Shown: piece after piece, positions 17,949 through 27,180 of the stretch
Position numbering within the stretch: position 1 is the first letter of the stretch
How the letters are laid out: every line of letters begins with the position of its first letter
Assembly (NCBI GenBank): GCA_947652735.1
Contig: CANTEG010000007.1
Location: forward strand, 1 to 64,000
Length of the DNA stretch: 64,000 bases
Direction: 5' to 3'
From: an uncultured Lachnospiraceae bacterium
Lineage (GTDB): Bacteria > Bacillota > Clostridia > Lachnospirales > Lachnospiraceae
The notes under the pieces: model-generated
Database searches by the model: none
What the model saw: the letters and a program-made list of their open reading frames with translations, nothing else
Told to the model about the DNA's origin: nothing
Program-made: the position numbers and the translations under genes

Positions 17949-19109
17949 ATGACAAAAATAGATATTATATCAGGATTTTTAGGTGCAGGAAAGACAACGC
18001 TGATTAAGAAGCTTATTAATCAGGTATTTGCGGGCGAAAAGCTTGTTCTGATTGAAAATGAGTTCGGAGAAATTGGAATTGACGGCGGATTCTTAAAGGA
18101 TGCAGGCATTGAAATTACAGAGATGAACTCAGGCTGCATCTGCTGTTCACTTGTTGGAGATTTCGGAACAGCACTGAAAAAGGTGATTGACGAGTATTCA
18201 CCTGACAGAATTATTATTGAGCCGTCAGGAGTAGGCAAGCTTTCCGATGTAATAAAGGCAGTTGAAAATGTTAAGGAAGAAGCAGATATAGTTGTAAACA
18301 GTGCAACGACGGTTGTTGATGTTGTCAAATGCAAAATGTATATGAAGAATTTTGGCGAGTTCTTTAACAATCAGGTGGAAAGTGCGGGAACAATCGTTTT
18401 AAGCCGTACTCAAAATGTATCCGATGACAAGTTGCATGCCGCTGTCGATATGCTGAGGGAGCACAATAAGGAAGCATCCATTATAACAACACCGTGGGAT
18501 GATATAGAAGCGTCTGTAATATTAAATGCAATGGAACATTCGAATTCTCTTGCCACAATGATTGAGGAGGCAAAGAAAATGTCTGAGCATGAGCATCATC
18601 ATCACGACGACCACGAGGAATGTGAGCACCATTATCACGAACATGAGGAGCAAGGGCACCATCACCATGACCACGAGGAATGTGAGCATCACCACCATCA
18701 TGACCATGAGGAATGTGAGCACCATCATCACCACGACCATGAGGAACATGAACACCATCATCACCATGAACATGGTGAGAATTGTACATGCGGATGCCAT
18801 GATCACGACCATCACCATCATCATGCGGATGATGTATTTACAAGCTGGGGAATGGAGACGGCAAACAAATATTCTGATGATGAGATGAAGGAAATATTGG
18901 AGAAGCTTGCAAATGACTCAAATGAGTTTGGAATTATATTAAGAGCGAAGGGCATTGTAGCAGGAACGGGTAATGACTGGATTTACTTTGATCTTACTCC
19001 GGGTGAGTATGAGATAAGAAAAGGAAATCCAGATTATACAGGAAAGCTTTGCGTTATAGGAAGTGAGCTTAAGGAAGATGCGATTGCACAGTTGTTTAAA
19101 GTAGATTAA
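17949..19109 (+). CDS. CobW/ZNG1-type metallochaperone GTPase with a histidine-rich insert
   Basis: A G3E-family GTPase expected to hand Zn (or another divalent metal) to client proteins. The 386 residues start with DIISGFLGAGKTTLIKKL (Walker A), the metal-binding CxCC motif is at Cys63-Cys65-Cys66, and EPSGVGKLSDV lies near residue 95. Residues about 213-294 form a His/Glu/Asp run with repeated HDHEECEHHHHH-like blocks, a probable metal-storage region. A CobW C-terminal-like domain follows. GGAGG at 17935-17939 supports the ATG at 17949 rather than an upstream GTG. A related GTPase and a Fur regulator follow. Confidence 0.88.
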   Translation: MTKIDIISGFLGAGKTTLIKKLINQVFAGEKLVLIENEFGEIGIDGGFLKDAGIEITEMNSGCICCSLVGDFGTALKKVIDEYSPDRIIIEPSGVGKLSDVIKAVENVKEEADIVVNSATTVVDVVKCKMYMKNFGEFFNNQVESAGTIVLSRTQNVSDDKLHAAVDMLREHNKEASIITTPWDDIEASVILNAMEHSNSLATMIEEAKKMSEHEHHHHDDHEECEHHYHEHEEQGHHHHDHEECEHHHHHDHEECEHHHHHDHEEHEHHHHHEHGENCTCGCHDHDHHHHHADDVFTSWGMETANKYSDDEMKEILEKLANDSNEFGIILRAKGIVAGTGNDWIYFDLTPGEYEIRKGNPDYTGKLCVIGSELKEDAIAQLFKVD

Positions 19110-19131
19110 TCAGGGAGGGCTTGATGCTTTT

Positions 19132-20094
19132 ATGAATAAGAATAATGCTGTTGAGGAAATACCCGTATATATGTTTCTTGGTTTTTTGGAGAGCGGAAAA
19201 ACAACGTTTGCCAATGAAACTCTGATTGACCGGGGCTTTACGGAGGGTGAGCCGACTCTGCTCCTTGTCTGTGAGGAAGGAATTGAGGAATACGACAATG
19301 AGTATTTAAAGAGCCACAACATATATGCAGAGTATATTGACGAAGACAATCTAAACACGGAATACCTTTTGGATTTACAGGATAAATATAATCCTACCAG
19401 AGTTATGATTGAATATAACGGAACGTGGAAACTTGATAAGCTGTTCGGAATCAGAGTACCAAAGGGCTGGACAGTAGTGCAGGTTATAACGTTTGTTGAT
19501 GCAACAACATTTGATGTTTATGTTGCCAATATGAAGGCCATGATGATGGAATCCTTATCTGCGGCTGATATGATTATATTCAACAGGTGTGATGAGAATA
19601 CAAGAAAAGCAGAATACAGGAGAAGTATCAAGGCGGTAAACCGACGGGCACAGGTCATATTTGAAAATAAAGATGGTATTGCCGAGGTGGATGACACAGA
19701 GCTTGAGCTTCCTTTTGACATCAACAGTCCGCTCATTGAGCTTGAGGATGATGATTTTGGTATTTGGTATATAGATGCATGTGACAATCCTGACAAGTAT
19801 GTGGGCAAAAAGATAAAATTCAAGGCAATGGTCCACAAGCCAAAGGAATATGCAAAAAATGAATTTGTTCCAGGCCGGTTTGCCATGACATGCTGTGCAG
19901 ACGATATCGCATTTATCGGATTTAAATGCTATTCGGACTCGGCGAAGGTTTTACGTGACAGGCAGTGGGTTATGGTTACGGGAATGATTGAAAAGGAATA
20001 TTATGAGGAATTTGAGGGCGAGGGTCCGGTTATAAAGGCAACCAAGATTGATACTGCGAAGCCGGCAGAGGATGAACTGGTATATTTTAATTAA
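19132..20094 (+). CDS. CobW-like GTPase fused to a DUF1980 (YcgQ-type) C-terminal domain
   Basis: The 320 residues start with a P-loop domain (MFLGFLESGKTTFANETL, Walker A at about 17-25). The CxCC metal motif seen in the preceding gene is absent here. The C-terminal part (about 225-320) matches the DUF1980/TIGR03943 domain by VGKKIKFKAMVHKP and GRFAMTCCADDIAFIGFKC. That domain is otherwise found in YcgQ, which in Bacillus subtilis is under Zur control and acts with the permease YcgR. This suggests a zinc-scarcity role at the membrane, but the partner here is unknown. It starts 22 bases after the first CobW gene. Confidence 0.82.
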   Translation: MNKNNAVEEIPVYMFLGFLESGKTTFANETLIDRGFTEGEPTLLLVCEEGIEEYDNEYLKSHNIYAEYIDEDNLNTEYLLDLQDKYNPTRVMIEYNGTWKLDKLFGIRVPKGWTVVQVITFVDATTFDVYVANMKAMMMESLSAADMIIFNRCDENTRKAEYRRSIKAVNRRAQVIFENKDGIAEVDDTELELPFDINSPLIELEDDDFGIWYIDACDNPDKYVGKKIKFKAMVHKPKEYAKNEFVPGRFAMTCCADDIAFIGFKCYSDSAKVLRDRQWVMVTGMIEKEYYEEFEGEGPVIKATKIDTAKPAEDELVYFN

Positions 20095-20168
20095 GCATTG
20101 GAGATGAGAGCAGCTGTGTTTTGAAAATAATATTTGCTCAACTTTCCTAGGTATGTATTAGGTGAAAT

Positions 20169-20609
20169 ATGGGTACAATAAGCTATTCAACTGTAAAAGG
20201 TAACAAAATACTGGAATGTTTAAAATATAATTCAAACAGTGATATGACTGTAAAAGACATTGAAGCTGTACTAAAAAGTGCAGGACTTGATGTCAATATT
20301 TCGACAATTTACAGAAATTTGGATAAACTTGAGCATCAGGGTTTAATCATCAAAAGGGTTGATGAAAGTGGCAACAAATCAACATACCAGTATGCAGAGC
20401 CTGAAAACCAGTGCCATGAGCATCTGCATATGAAGTGCTCGGGCTGTGGCAAGGTTTATCATCTTGACTGTGAGTTTATGAAAGACTTTAAGAGCCATAT
20501 GCTTGAGCATCATGGCTTTACGTTAGAGTGTAAATCGTCTATGCTATACGGAATGTGTGAATTATGCAGTTCACAAAATTTTGACAATGATATCAAAATT
20601 AGAACATAA
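20169..20609 (+). CDS. Fur-family metalloregulator, probably Zur-like
   Basis: The 146-residue protein has a winged helix N-terminal half with NISTIYRNLDKLEHQGLI (DNA recognition), then a metal-binding half with CHEHLHMKCSGCGKVYHLDC. The structural zinc site is Cys90/Cys93 and Cys130/Cys133 (CSGC, CELC). The motif set fits Fur/Zur/PerR equally well. Zur is favoured only because two metallochaperone GTPases precede it. AGGTGA precedes the ATG. No convincing operator was found, though the preceding 74-base gap is AT-rich with a short AAAATAATATTT palindrome. Confidence 0.82.
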   Translation: MGTISYSTVKGNKILECLKYNSNSDMTVKDIEAVLKSAGLDVNISTIYRNLDKLEHQGLIIKRVDESGNKSTYQYAEPENQCHEHLHMKCSGCGKVYHLDCEFMKDFKSHMLEHHGFTLECKSSMLYGMCELCSSQNFDNDIKIRT

Positions 20610-20665
20610 AATTTCATTATTATAACAATAGTTTTTAAAGAATACTATTGAAAGGAAGATGTCTT

Positions 20666-21931
20666 ATGGGAAAAAAGGGAAGTTTTATGAAAAAAACAGC
20701 TTCGCTTATAGCAGGAGCTGCTGTATTTGGAATGGTAGCGGGGGCAACCTTTAATTTGGTTGCTGATGTGGACGGTTCCGATGGTGGAAGTAAAATGGAA
20801 ATGTCAGAATTGTTCGACGATTCTGCGTCAGCATTTTTACAAAAAGAAAATAAGGAAGAAGAAATAGAAAATGCCGACAAAAAATCAGATGACAACATAC
20901 CTACCACATCATTGGTAAGCAGTAAGGCAACATCGGGAATGGATGTTTCAGAGATTGCAAAATCTGTAATGCCGTCTGTTGTATCCATTAATGTAACGGT
21001 TATGGCAAAATATGATACATTTTTTTACGGAAACTACGAGTATGAAACTCCAGGGTCCGGTTCCGGTATCATAATAGGAAAAAATGATAGTGAGCTGTTA
21101 ATCGTAACAAATAATCATGTTGTTGATGATGCAAAGACAGTCAGCGTATGCTTTATTGATGAAAAATCTTACGATGCAGTCGTAAAGGGAACCGACAGTG
21201 ATAATGATTTGGCAATCATTGTTGTAAAGCTTGAGGATATATCGGAAGAAACAATGTCAAAGATAGAGATTGCCAAGCTGGGTGACTCGGATGCTGTACT
21301 TGTAGGTGAGCAGGTTGTTGCAATCGGAAATGCACTCGGATACGGACAGTCGGTTACAACAGGAATTGTAAGTGCCAAGGACAGGGTTGTAGATACAAAT
21401 ACAACTCCTTTAATTCAGACAGACGCAGCAATTAACCCTGGAAACAGCGGTGGTGCACTTCTCAATATGCAGGGTGAGGTTATTGGAATCAATTCCTCAA
21501 AATATATGTCAACAGAGGTAGAGGGTATGGGATATGCAATTCCTGTATCAAAGGTTGACAGTATCATCAGCAACCTTATGAACAGAAGAACAAGAGAAAA
21601 GGTGGAAGATGAAAATAAACGTGGATATCTTGGAATTGAGTGTGATACGGTAAGCGAAGAGGCAAACATGCTTTATGAAATTCCTGCGGGAGTTCTTGTC
21701 ACAAAGGTAAATGACGGCTCTGCCGCTGACAGGGCGGGAATTAAAGCAAATGATATAATAACCGAATTTGACGGACAAACACTGACAGATGCAAGTGCAC
21801 TGGTAGACCTGCTCCAGTATTACAGGGCAGGGGAAAAGATAGAAGTAAAGATTCAGGTTAAGGGAATCGGAGGATATCAGGAAAAAACCGTTACCGTTAA
21901 ACTTGGAAGCCGCTTAGAAATAACAGAGTAG
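20666..21931 (+). CDS. htrA: HtrA/DegP-type serine protease
   Basis: Membrane-anchored protease for misfolded exported proteins. The 421 residues have a short basic start and one N-terminal helix (about 10-32), an acidic Ser-rich linker, a trypsin-like domain and one PDZ domain (about 320-405, YLGIECDTVSEEANMLYEIPAGV). The catalytic triad is His151 (TNNHVV), Asp181 (SDNDLAI) and Ser261 (NPGNSGGAL). AAAGGAAG precedes the ATG at 20666; an upstream TTG is less likely. The gene runs toward the convergent activase gene, with a 391-bp repeat element between. Confidence 0.93.
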   Translation: MGKKGSFMKKTASLIAGAAVFGMVAGATFNLVADVDGSDGGSKMEMSELFDDSASAFLQKENKEEEIENADKKSDDNIPTTSLVSSKATSGMDVSEIAKSVMPSVVSINVTVMAKYDTFFYGNYEYETPGSGSGIIIGKNDSELLIVTNNHVVDDAKTVSVCFIDEKSYDAVVKGTDSDNDLAIIVVKLEDISEETMSKIEIAKLGDSDAVLVGEQVVAIGNALGYGQSVTTGIVSAKDRVVDTNTTPLIQTDAAINPGNSGGALLNMQGEVIGINSSKYMSTEVEGMGYAIPVSKVDSIISNLMNRRTREKVEDENKRGYLGIECDTVSEEANMLYEIPAGVLVTKVNDGSAADRAGIKANDIITEFDGQTLTDASALVDLLQYYRAGEKIEVKIQVKGIGGYQEKTVTVKLGSRLEITE

Positions 21932-21943
21932 CAAATGCCCAGT

Positions 21944-22334
21944 GTATCAGGAATAAGGAAAGCATGAGCTCTTATGATGGTATCATTATTTGCAGGCTGG
22001 CTACCATACAATAACAATAAAAAACCGTTTGAAGACGTTGGTACTTGAATTGTGGGCTGCAATACAATAACACAAAAACCCGCTTTCGCTCGATTCAGAC
22101 GTAACGGTACTAAAAATTGCCGGTTTAAGGTAATCCGAATAAGGATATCTTAGACCGGCAATTTAAGTACCGACGTCTTCAAACGGTTTTTGTTAATATT
22201 GTATTGCAGCCCACAATTCTTAGTAACCATTACGTCTGAATCGAGCGAAAACGGGTTTTTTATTGTTATTGTATGGTGACCAGCATTGCAAGTATTGACA
22301 CTTATAGGGGCTCATGCTTCCTTATGCCTGATAC
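21944..22334. repeat. 391-bp element with crossed inverted repeats between convergent genes
   Basis: The only gene-free stretch over 300 bases. Perfect or near-perfect arm pairs are: A 22003-22026 with 22254-22277 (24 bp); B 22024-22037 with 22174-22187 (14 bp); C 22047-22066 with 22200-22219 (20 bp); D 22084-22104 with 22230-22250 (21 bp); and E about 22114-22124 with 22154-22164. A further imperfect pairing extends A to the ends at 21944 and 22334. The order is A B C D E E' B' C' D' A', so B, C and D cross instead of nesting. A resembles C, and B resembles D. There is no coding frame. It may serve as a two-way terminator or be a non-autonomous mobile element. Confidence 0.85.
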
Positions 22335-22342
22335 CGCAGGGG

Positions 22343-25300
22343 TTATTTTTGTTCCATATTTTTTCTTGCGGTTGCAAGCATTAGTTTAATTCGGTTGACC
22401 TGATTAACCTCGGATGCTCCCGGGTCGTAATCAATTGCAACGATATTGGCATCAGGATAAGCCTTTCTGAGCTCCTTGATAACTCCCTTGCCCACGATGT
22501 GGTTTGGAAGACAGGCAAACGGCTGTGCACATACAATGTTGCTTGTACCGCCCTTTATAAGTTCAACCATTTCACCTGTAAGGAACCAGCCTTCACCTGT
22601 CTGGTTACCAATTGATACAATTGGTTTTGCATACTCGGCAAGGTGTGAAATATGAACAGGTGGTTCGAAGCGGTTGCTTTTTTTAAGTGCTTTTGTCATT
22701 GGCTTTCTGAGTACTTCAAGTGCCCAGATTCCAAGGTTTGATGTACGTGCCGATTTCTTGGACTTGCCAAGGAACTCGTATTTGTAGTTGTTATTGTAGA
22801 AGCAGTACATAAAGAAGTCAAGCAAATCAGGCATGACAGCTTCCGCACCCTCGGCTTCAAGCAGTTCAACAAGATGATTGTTTGCTGATGGGAGGAATTT
22901 TACAAGTATTTCTCCTACAATGCCGACACGTGGTTTTACAACATCTTCCTTGAGTGGAAGCTTATCAAAGTCGTTTACAATACCATTTACAACTTTTGTA
23001 AATCCGCGGCCATTATGTTCAATGCATTTAATACATATTTTCTCCCATTTTCTGTGAAGCTTATTTGCTGAACCGGGAACCTTCTCATAAGGTCTTGTTT
23101 TATATACGACCCTCATAAACAAATCGCCGAATATAAGAGCCTGCATGGCACTCTTTATAACTCTAGGTGTAAATTTAAAGCCTGAGTTCTTTTCAATACC
23201 CTGAACACTTAAGGCAATAACAGGAATTTGAGGGTGACCAGCCTTTGCAAGGGCACGTCTGATAAAGCCTACATAGTTGGTTGCACGACATCCGCCACCT
23301 GTCTGTGTCATAATGACAGCGAGCTTATTTAAGTCGTATTTTCCTGAATTAATGGCATGCATAAGCTGACCGACAACGATTAAGGACGGATAGCATGCAT
23401 CGTTATTTACATATTTGAGTCCTGTGTCTATCACATCCTTTGTGGCATCAGGAAGTGTAATAATGTTAAGTCCCATGCTCTTTAAGGCAGGCTGTAATAT
23501 ATTGAAGTGAATCGGAGAGAGCTGAGGAACTAAAACCGTATAGTCCTTCATATCCTCCGTAAATTCCACTCTATTAATCGAGCTTGGCGCAGGGCAAGGA
23601 GTAAAATGCTGTTTGCGTCTTACATTTACCGCACTGATAAGTGAACGTATTCTGATTCTTGCAGCACCTAAATTGCTTACCTCATCAATTTTAAGCACCG
23701 TATATATCTTTCCTGAGTTAGTAAGTATGTCATTGACACAGTCCGTGGTGACGGCATCAAGTCCACAGCCAAAGGAATTTAACTGAATCAGCTCAAGACA
23801 GCGGCTTTGTTTTACATAGTTTGCTGCCCTGTAAAGTCGTGAGTGGTACATCCATTGGTCTGAAACAATCAGAGGACGCTCTACCTTTGCCAGATGTGCG
23901 ATGGAATCCTCAGTAAGCACGGCTATGTCATAAGAGTTAATAAGCTCAGGCAGACCATGGTTAATTTCAGGGTCAAGATGATAAGGGCGTCCTGCAAGGA
24001 CAATTCCAAGCTTATCATTCGCCATCAGATATTTGATTGTCTCCTCACCTTTCTTTTGTATATCCTCCTTGACCCTTTTATCTTCCTCGTAAGCTGCATC
24101 AACAGCCTCAGATATTTCTTCAGGAGTAACATTGGAATATTTCTTAAATTCACGATGAAGTCTTTCCTTTAATGCATCTTTATTGTCAAGGGCAAGGAAT
24201 GGCCTGATGTATGTGATGTCAGGAGCACATATTTCCTCCATGTTGTTCTTTATGTTTTCTGCATAGGATGTGACAATCGGGCAGTTGTAGTGGTTGTTTG
24301 CGTCAGGAGCTTCATTTTGCTCATAAGGAATGCAAGGATAAAATATGGTTTTTATCTCTTGCTTTAGCAGCCACATCACATGTCCGTGTGAAATTTTTGC
24401 AGGATAACACTCGGACTCACTTGGAATTGATTCAATGCCAAGTGTGTATATATCCCTTGAGGATTTTGGCGAGATAAGCACTCTGTACTTAAGCTTTGTC
24501 AAAAATGTAAACCAGAATGGATAGTTTTCATACATGTTAAGCACTCTTGGAATACCGATGACACCTCTTGTTGCCTCGCCTTCGGCAAGAGGCTCATAGT
24601 CAAATAATCTGTTAAATTTGTATTCAAATAAATTCGGTACATTGTGCTGGTTTTTCTTAAGCCCAAGTCCGCGTTCGCACCTGTTTCCCGATATAAATTG
24701 TCTTCCGCCTGAAAATTTATTTATGGTGAGCAGACAGTTGTTGGTACAACCTTTACATCTTGACATACGTGTTTCGTATGTGAGAGCTTCAAGCTGCTCA
24801 CGATTAAGCATTGTGGTTTCGTTTCCTTTCTCGTATCTGTCCCTTGCAATCAGGGCAGCACCAAAGGCACCCATGATACCTGCGATATCAGGGCGGATTG
24901 CATCCCTGCCGGAAATAAGCTCAAAGCTTCTTAACACGGCATCATTATAGAACGTTCCTCCCTGAACAACAATATTTTCACCTAAGGCTTTCGGGTCAGT
25001 CAGCTTGATAACCTTTAAGAGGGCATTTTTAATTACCGAGTAGGCAAGTCCTGCTGATATATCAGCTACGGATGCACCTTCTTTTTGTGCCTGTTTTACC
25101 TTTGAATTCATAAACACCGTGCATCTTGAGCCTAGGTCAATCGGACTCTTGGCAAACAGTGCAATTTTGGCAAAGTCCTTAATTTCGTAGTCAAGTGACT
25201 TTGCAAAGGTTTCGATAAAGGAACCGCAGCCCGACGAGCATGCCTCATTAAGCATGACATTGTCTACGACTTCATTTTTAATTTTGATACATTTCATGTC

Positions 25301-26560
25301 CTGACCGCCGATATCGAGGATACAGTCCACATCAGGATTGAAAAATGCAGCAGCAGTGTAGTGGGCAATCGTTTCAACCTCACCGTGCTCAAGCATGAGT
25401 GCAGATTTGATAAGTGCCTCGCCGTATCCGGTAGAGCATCCTGAAACTATTTTTACATCCTTTGGAAGTATGGAATATATTTCTTTCAGTGCTTTTATGG
25501 TTGTCTTAAGGGGACTTCCGTTATTGCTACTGTAAAAGTCATACAAAAGAGAGCCGTCCTCAGCTACGAGGGCAACCTTTGTTGTTGTGCTTCCTGCATC
25601 TACACCGAGGAAACAATCTCCTTTATAGGAAGCAAGGTCACTTCTTACAACCTTATATTTGCGCTGCTTTTCAAGAAAACGGTCATATTCCTCCTGTGAG
25701 GAAAAAAGCGGGTTAAGCCTGTCTACGTCAACGGCTATTTTTATTTCACCTGAAAGCCTTGAACTAATTTGCTCAAGTTCGTATGTAACCTCGTCTTTTG
25801 CCTGAAGTGCTGCACCGACAGCGGCAAAAAGATGGGAGTGTGACGGAGCAATAATATGCTCGTCGGTCAGATTAAGCGTCCTGATAAATGCTTCCCGAAG
25901 CTGGTCAAGAAAGTGCAGAGGTCCACCTAAAAATGCTACATTGCCTTTAATTGGTTTACCGCATGCAAGACCGCTTATGGTCTGGTTTACAACAGCCTGA
26001 AATATGGATGCGGCAAGGTTTGGCTTGGTGGCACCTTCATTTATCAGAGGCTGTATGTCGGTCTTTGCAAATACACCACAGCGTGCGGCTATGGGGTATA
26101 TGGTATCGTAGTCTTTTGCGTAGGTGTTAAGACCGGATGCATCTGTCTGTAAAAGGGTTGCCATCTGGTCGATAAAAGAGCCTGTACCACCTGCACAGAC
26201 ACCGTTCATACGCTGTTCCACACCATTTGTAAAATAAATGATTTTTGCGTCCTCACCGCCAAGCTCTATGGCAACATCCGTTTGGGGCGCATAGTCGGTC
26301 AGTGCTTCCGAAACACACACGACCTCCTGTTCAAACGGGATACCGATTACCTGTGCAAGTGCAAGTCCGCCCGAACCGGTAATGGTAGGAGCAACCTCAA
26401 TGTTTCCAAGCTCCTTGGCAGCATGCTCCACAAGCTCACCAAGTGTTTCCTTTATGTTTGCAAGATGTCTTTTATATTCGGAGAAGAGCACATTGTGCTC
26501 CTCATCTATTACGGCTATTTTTACCGTTGTTGAACCTATGTCTATTCCCAGCTTCTTCAT
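22343..26560 (-). CDS. Fused 2-hydroxyacyl-CoA dehydratase activase / DUF2229 protein
   Basis: The 1405-residue protein joins two ASKHA ATPase domains ([13 protein letters not shown] at residue 4, [13 protein letters not shown] near 316) to a DUF2229-type region and a dehydratase-like C-terminal part. Fe-S candidates are the cysteines of [10 protein letters not shown] (about 118), ACSSGCGSF (about 440) and the CKGCTNNC cluster near 600. The ATPase family includes HgdC, BadFG and the reductase of double-cubane cluster proteins: ATP hydrolysis drives a low-potential electron. The actual acceptor is unknown and no separate dehydratase subunits are adjacent. The ATG at 26560 fits an ACCTCC (GGAGGT on the minus strand) 12 bases upstream. 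Confidence 0.88.
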   Translation of the reverse strand: MKKLGIDIGSTTVKIAVIDEEHNVLFSEYKRHLANIKETLGELVEHAAKELGNIEVAPTITGSGGLALAQVIGIPFEQEVVCVSEALTDYAPQTDVAIELGGEDAKIIYFTNGVEQRMNGVCAGGTGSFIDQMATLLQTDASGLNTYAKDYDTIYPIAARCGVFAKTDIQPLINEGATKPNLAASIFQAVVNQTISGLACGKPIKGNVAFLGGPLHFLDQLREAFIRTLNLTDEHIIAPSHSHLFAAVGAALQAKDEVTYELEQISSRLSGEIKIAVDVDRLNPLFSSQEEYDRFLEKQRKYKVVRSDLASYKGDCFLGVDAGSTTTKVALVAEDGSLLYDFYSSNNGSPLKTTIKALKEIYSILPKDVKIVSGCSTGYGEALIKSALMLEHGEVETIAHYTAAAFFNPDVDCILDIGGQDMKCIKIKNEVVDNVMLNEACSSGCGSFIETFAKSLDYEIKDFAKIALFAKSPIDLGSRCTVFMNSKVKQAQKEGASVADISAGLAYSVIKNALLKVIKLTDPKALGENIVVQGGTFYNDAVLRSFELISGRDAIRPDIAGIMGAFGAALIARDRYEKGNETTMLNREQLEALTYETRMSRCKGCTNNCLLTINKFSGGRQFISGNRCERGLGLKKNQHNVPNLFEYKFNRLFDYEPLAEGEATRGVIGIPRVLNMYENYPFWFTFLTKLKYRVLISPKSSRDIYTLGIESIPSESECYPAKISHGHVMWLLKQEIKTIFYPCIPYEQNEAPDANNHYNCPIVTSYAENIKNNMEEICAPDITYIRPFLALDNKDALKERLHREFKKYSNVTPEEISEAVDAAYEEDKRVKEDIQKKGEETIKYLMANDKLGIVLAGRPYHLDPEINHGLPELINSYDIAVLTEDSIAHLAKVERPLIVSDQWMYHSRLYRAANYVKQSRCLELIQLNSFGCGLDAVTTDCVNDILTNSGKIYTVLKIDEVSNLGAARIRIRSLISAVNVRRKQHFTPCPAPSSINRVEFTEDMKDYTVLVPQLSPIHFNILQPALKSMGLNIITLPDATKDVIDTGLKYVNNDACYPSLIVVGQLMHAINSGKYDLNKLAVIMTQTGGGCRATNYVGFIRRALAKAGHPQIPVIALSVQGIEKNSGFKFTPRVIKSAMQALIFGDLFMRVVYKTRPYEKVPGSANKLHRKWEKICIKCIEHNGRGFTKVVNGIVNDFDKLPLKEDVVKPRVGIVGEILVKFLPSANNHLVELLEAEGAEAVMPDLLDFFMYCFYNNNYKYEFLGKSKKSARTSNLGIWALEVLRKPMTKALKKSNRFEPPVHISHLAEYAKPIVSIGNQTGEGWFLTGEMVELIKGGTSNIVCAQPFACLPNHIVGKGVIKELRKAYPDANIVAIDYDPGASEVNQVNRIKLMLATARKNMEQK

Positions 26561-26745
26561 TTTGTATGTATTACCTCCGTTGAGCATGAAACTCATTTGA
26601 TTTGAAATTATAAATTTCGTTTCATATTATAATGTATAATTCGACATTTGTTTATTATAATGGAAAGAAAAATAAAATACAACAGTAAAAAGTTGGGTAC
26701 ACGACTTTTATTTTTCTGAATATTATAATCAAAAAGGGGAAAAAT

Positions 26746-27075
26746 ATGGAAGACGAATGTAAGGGGCTGGTTCATAAGGTTGTTGCAGGTGATACCCTCT
26801 ATAAAATATCTAAGTATTATGGGGTCAGACTGATTGATGTACTTAAGGAAAATCCGTATGTAAATGTGTATAATCTTCAGGTGGGGGATGAGATATGCGT
26901 TCCTACGGATGCGTCGGAGGAGAACAGACGGTATTATACTGCAAGAGTCGGAGAAACACTTGGCTCCCTGATTGAATATTTAGATACGGATATTGAAAAG
27001 CTTATGGAGTATAACAAGGAGCTTTATGAAACGAGTGTACCGCTGGGGACAATTATAAGAATACCAAATGATTAG
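26746..27075 (+). CDS. Two-LysM-domain protein without a signal peptide
   Basis: The 109 residues contain a clear LysM (VHKVVAGDTLYKISKYYGV...LQVGDEICVP, about 9-51) and a second, more diverged one (YTARVGETLGSLIEYLDTDIEKLMEYNKELYETSV..., about 60-106). LysM binds peptidoglycan or chitin-like glycans. No signal peptide or membrane helix is seen. Cytoplasmic LysM proteins in this group can be spore-coat components, but that is only a possibility here. AAAAGGGG precedes the ATG. It is divergent from the activase gene; the AT-rich 149-base gap before it holds no recognised box. Confidence 0.75.
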   Translation: MEDECKGLVHKVVAGDTLYKISKYYGVRLIDVLKENPYVNVYNLQVGDEICVPTDASEENRRYYTARVGETLGSLIEYLDTDIEKLMEYNKELYETSVPLGTIIRIPND

Positions 27076-27099
27076 TATAGTATAAGGTACTTATTGTTC

Positions 27100-27128
27100 T
27101 TGTTTTTTATAGCTGAATAATATATAAT
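27100..27128 (+). promoter_or_regulatory. Sigma-A-like promoter of the rhomboid-like gene
   Basis: TTGTTT at 27100-27105, a 17-base spacer, and a perfect TATAAT at 27123-27128. A 10-bp inverted repeat begins at the last base of the -10 (next entry). The start codon lies about 50 bases downstream of the -10. Confidence 0.7.
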
Positions 27129-27164
27129 GTGACATAGTGGTGTGGCGTATGCTGCTATGTCACA
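27128..27164. promoter_or_regulatory. Inverted repeat at the transcription start (possible operator)
   Basis: TGTGACATAG (27128-27137) and CTATGTCACA (27155-27164) are a perfect 10-bp inverted repeat with a 17-base centre, starting at the last base of the -10 box. The position suits a repressor operator better than an RNA hairpin, because part of the left arm would lie before the start point. Confidence 0.5.
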
Positions 27165-27180
27165 ATTTTGTTATTAAAGG

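Noticed and set aside
18481-18824. Long antisense and alternative frames over the His-rich part of the first CobW gene
   Set aside because: They arise from the CAT/CAC repeats; the sense frame has a clear domain structure and ribosome binding site.
20610-20665. AATAGT/ACTATT inverted repeat before htrA as a CssR or metal operator
   Set aside because: Short, AT-only arms; no match to a known operator.
21932-22342. Insertion sequence or CRISPR array in the largest gap
   Set aside because: No transposase frame and no regularly spaced identical repeats; the arms form inverted rather than direct repeats.
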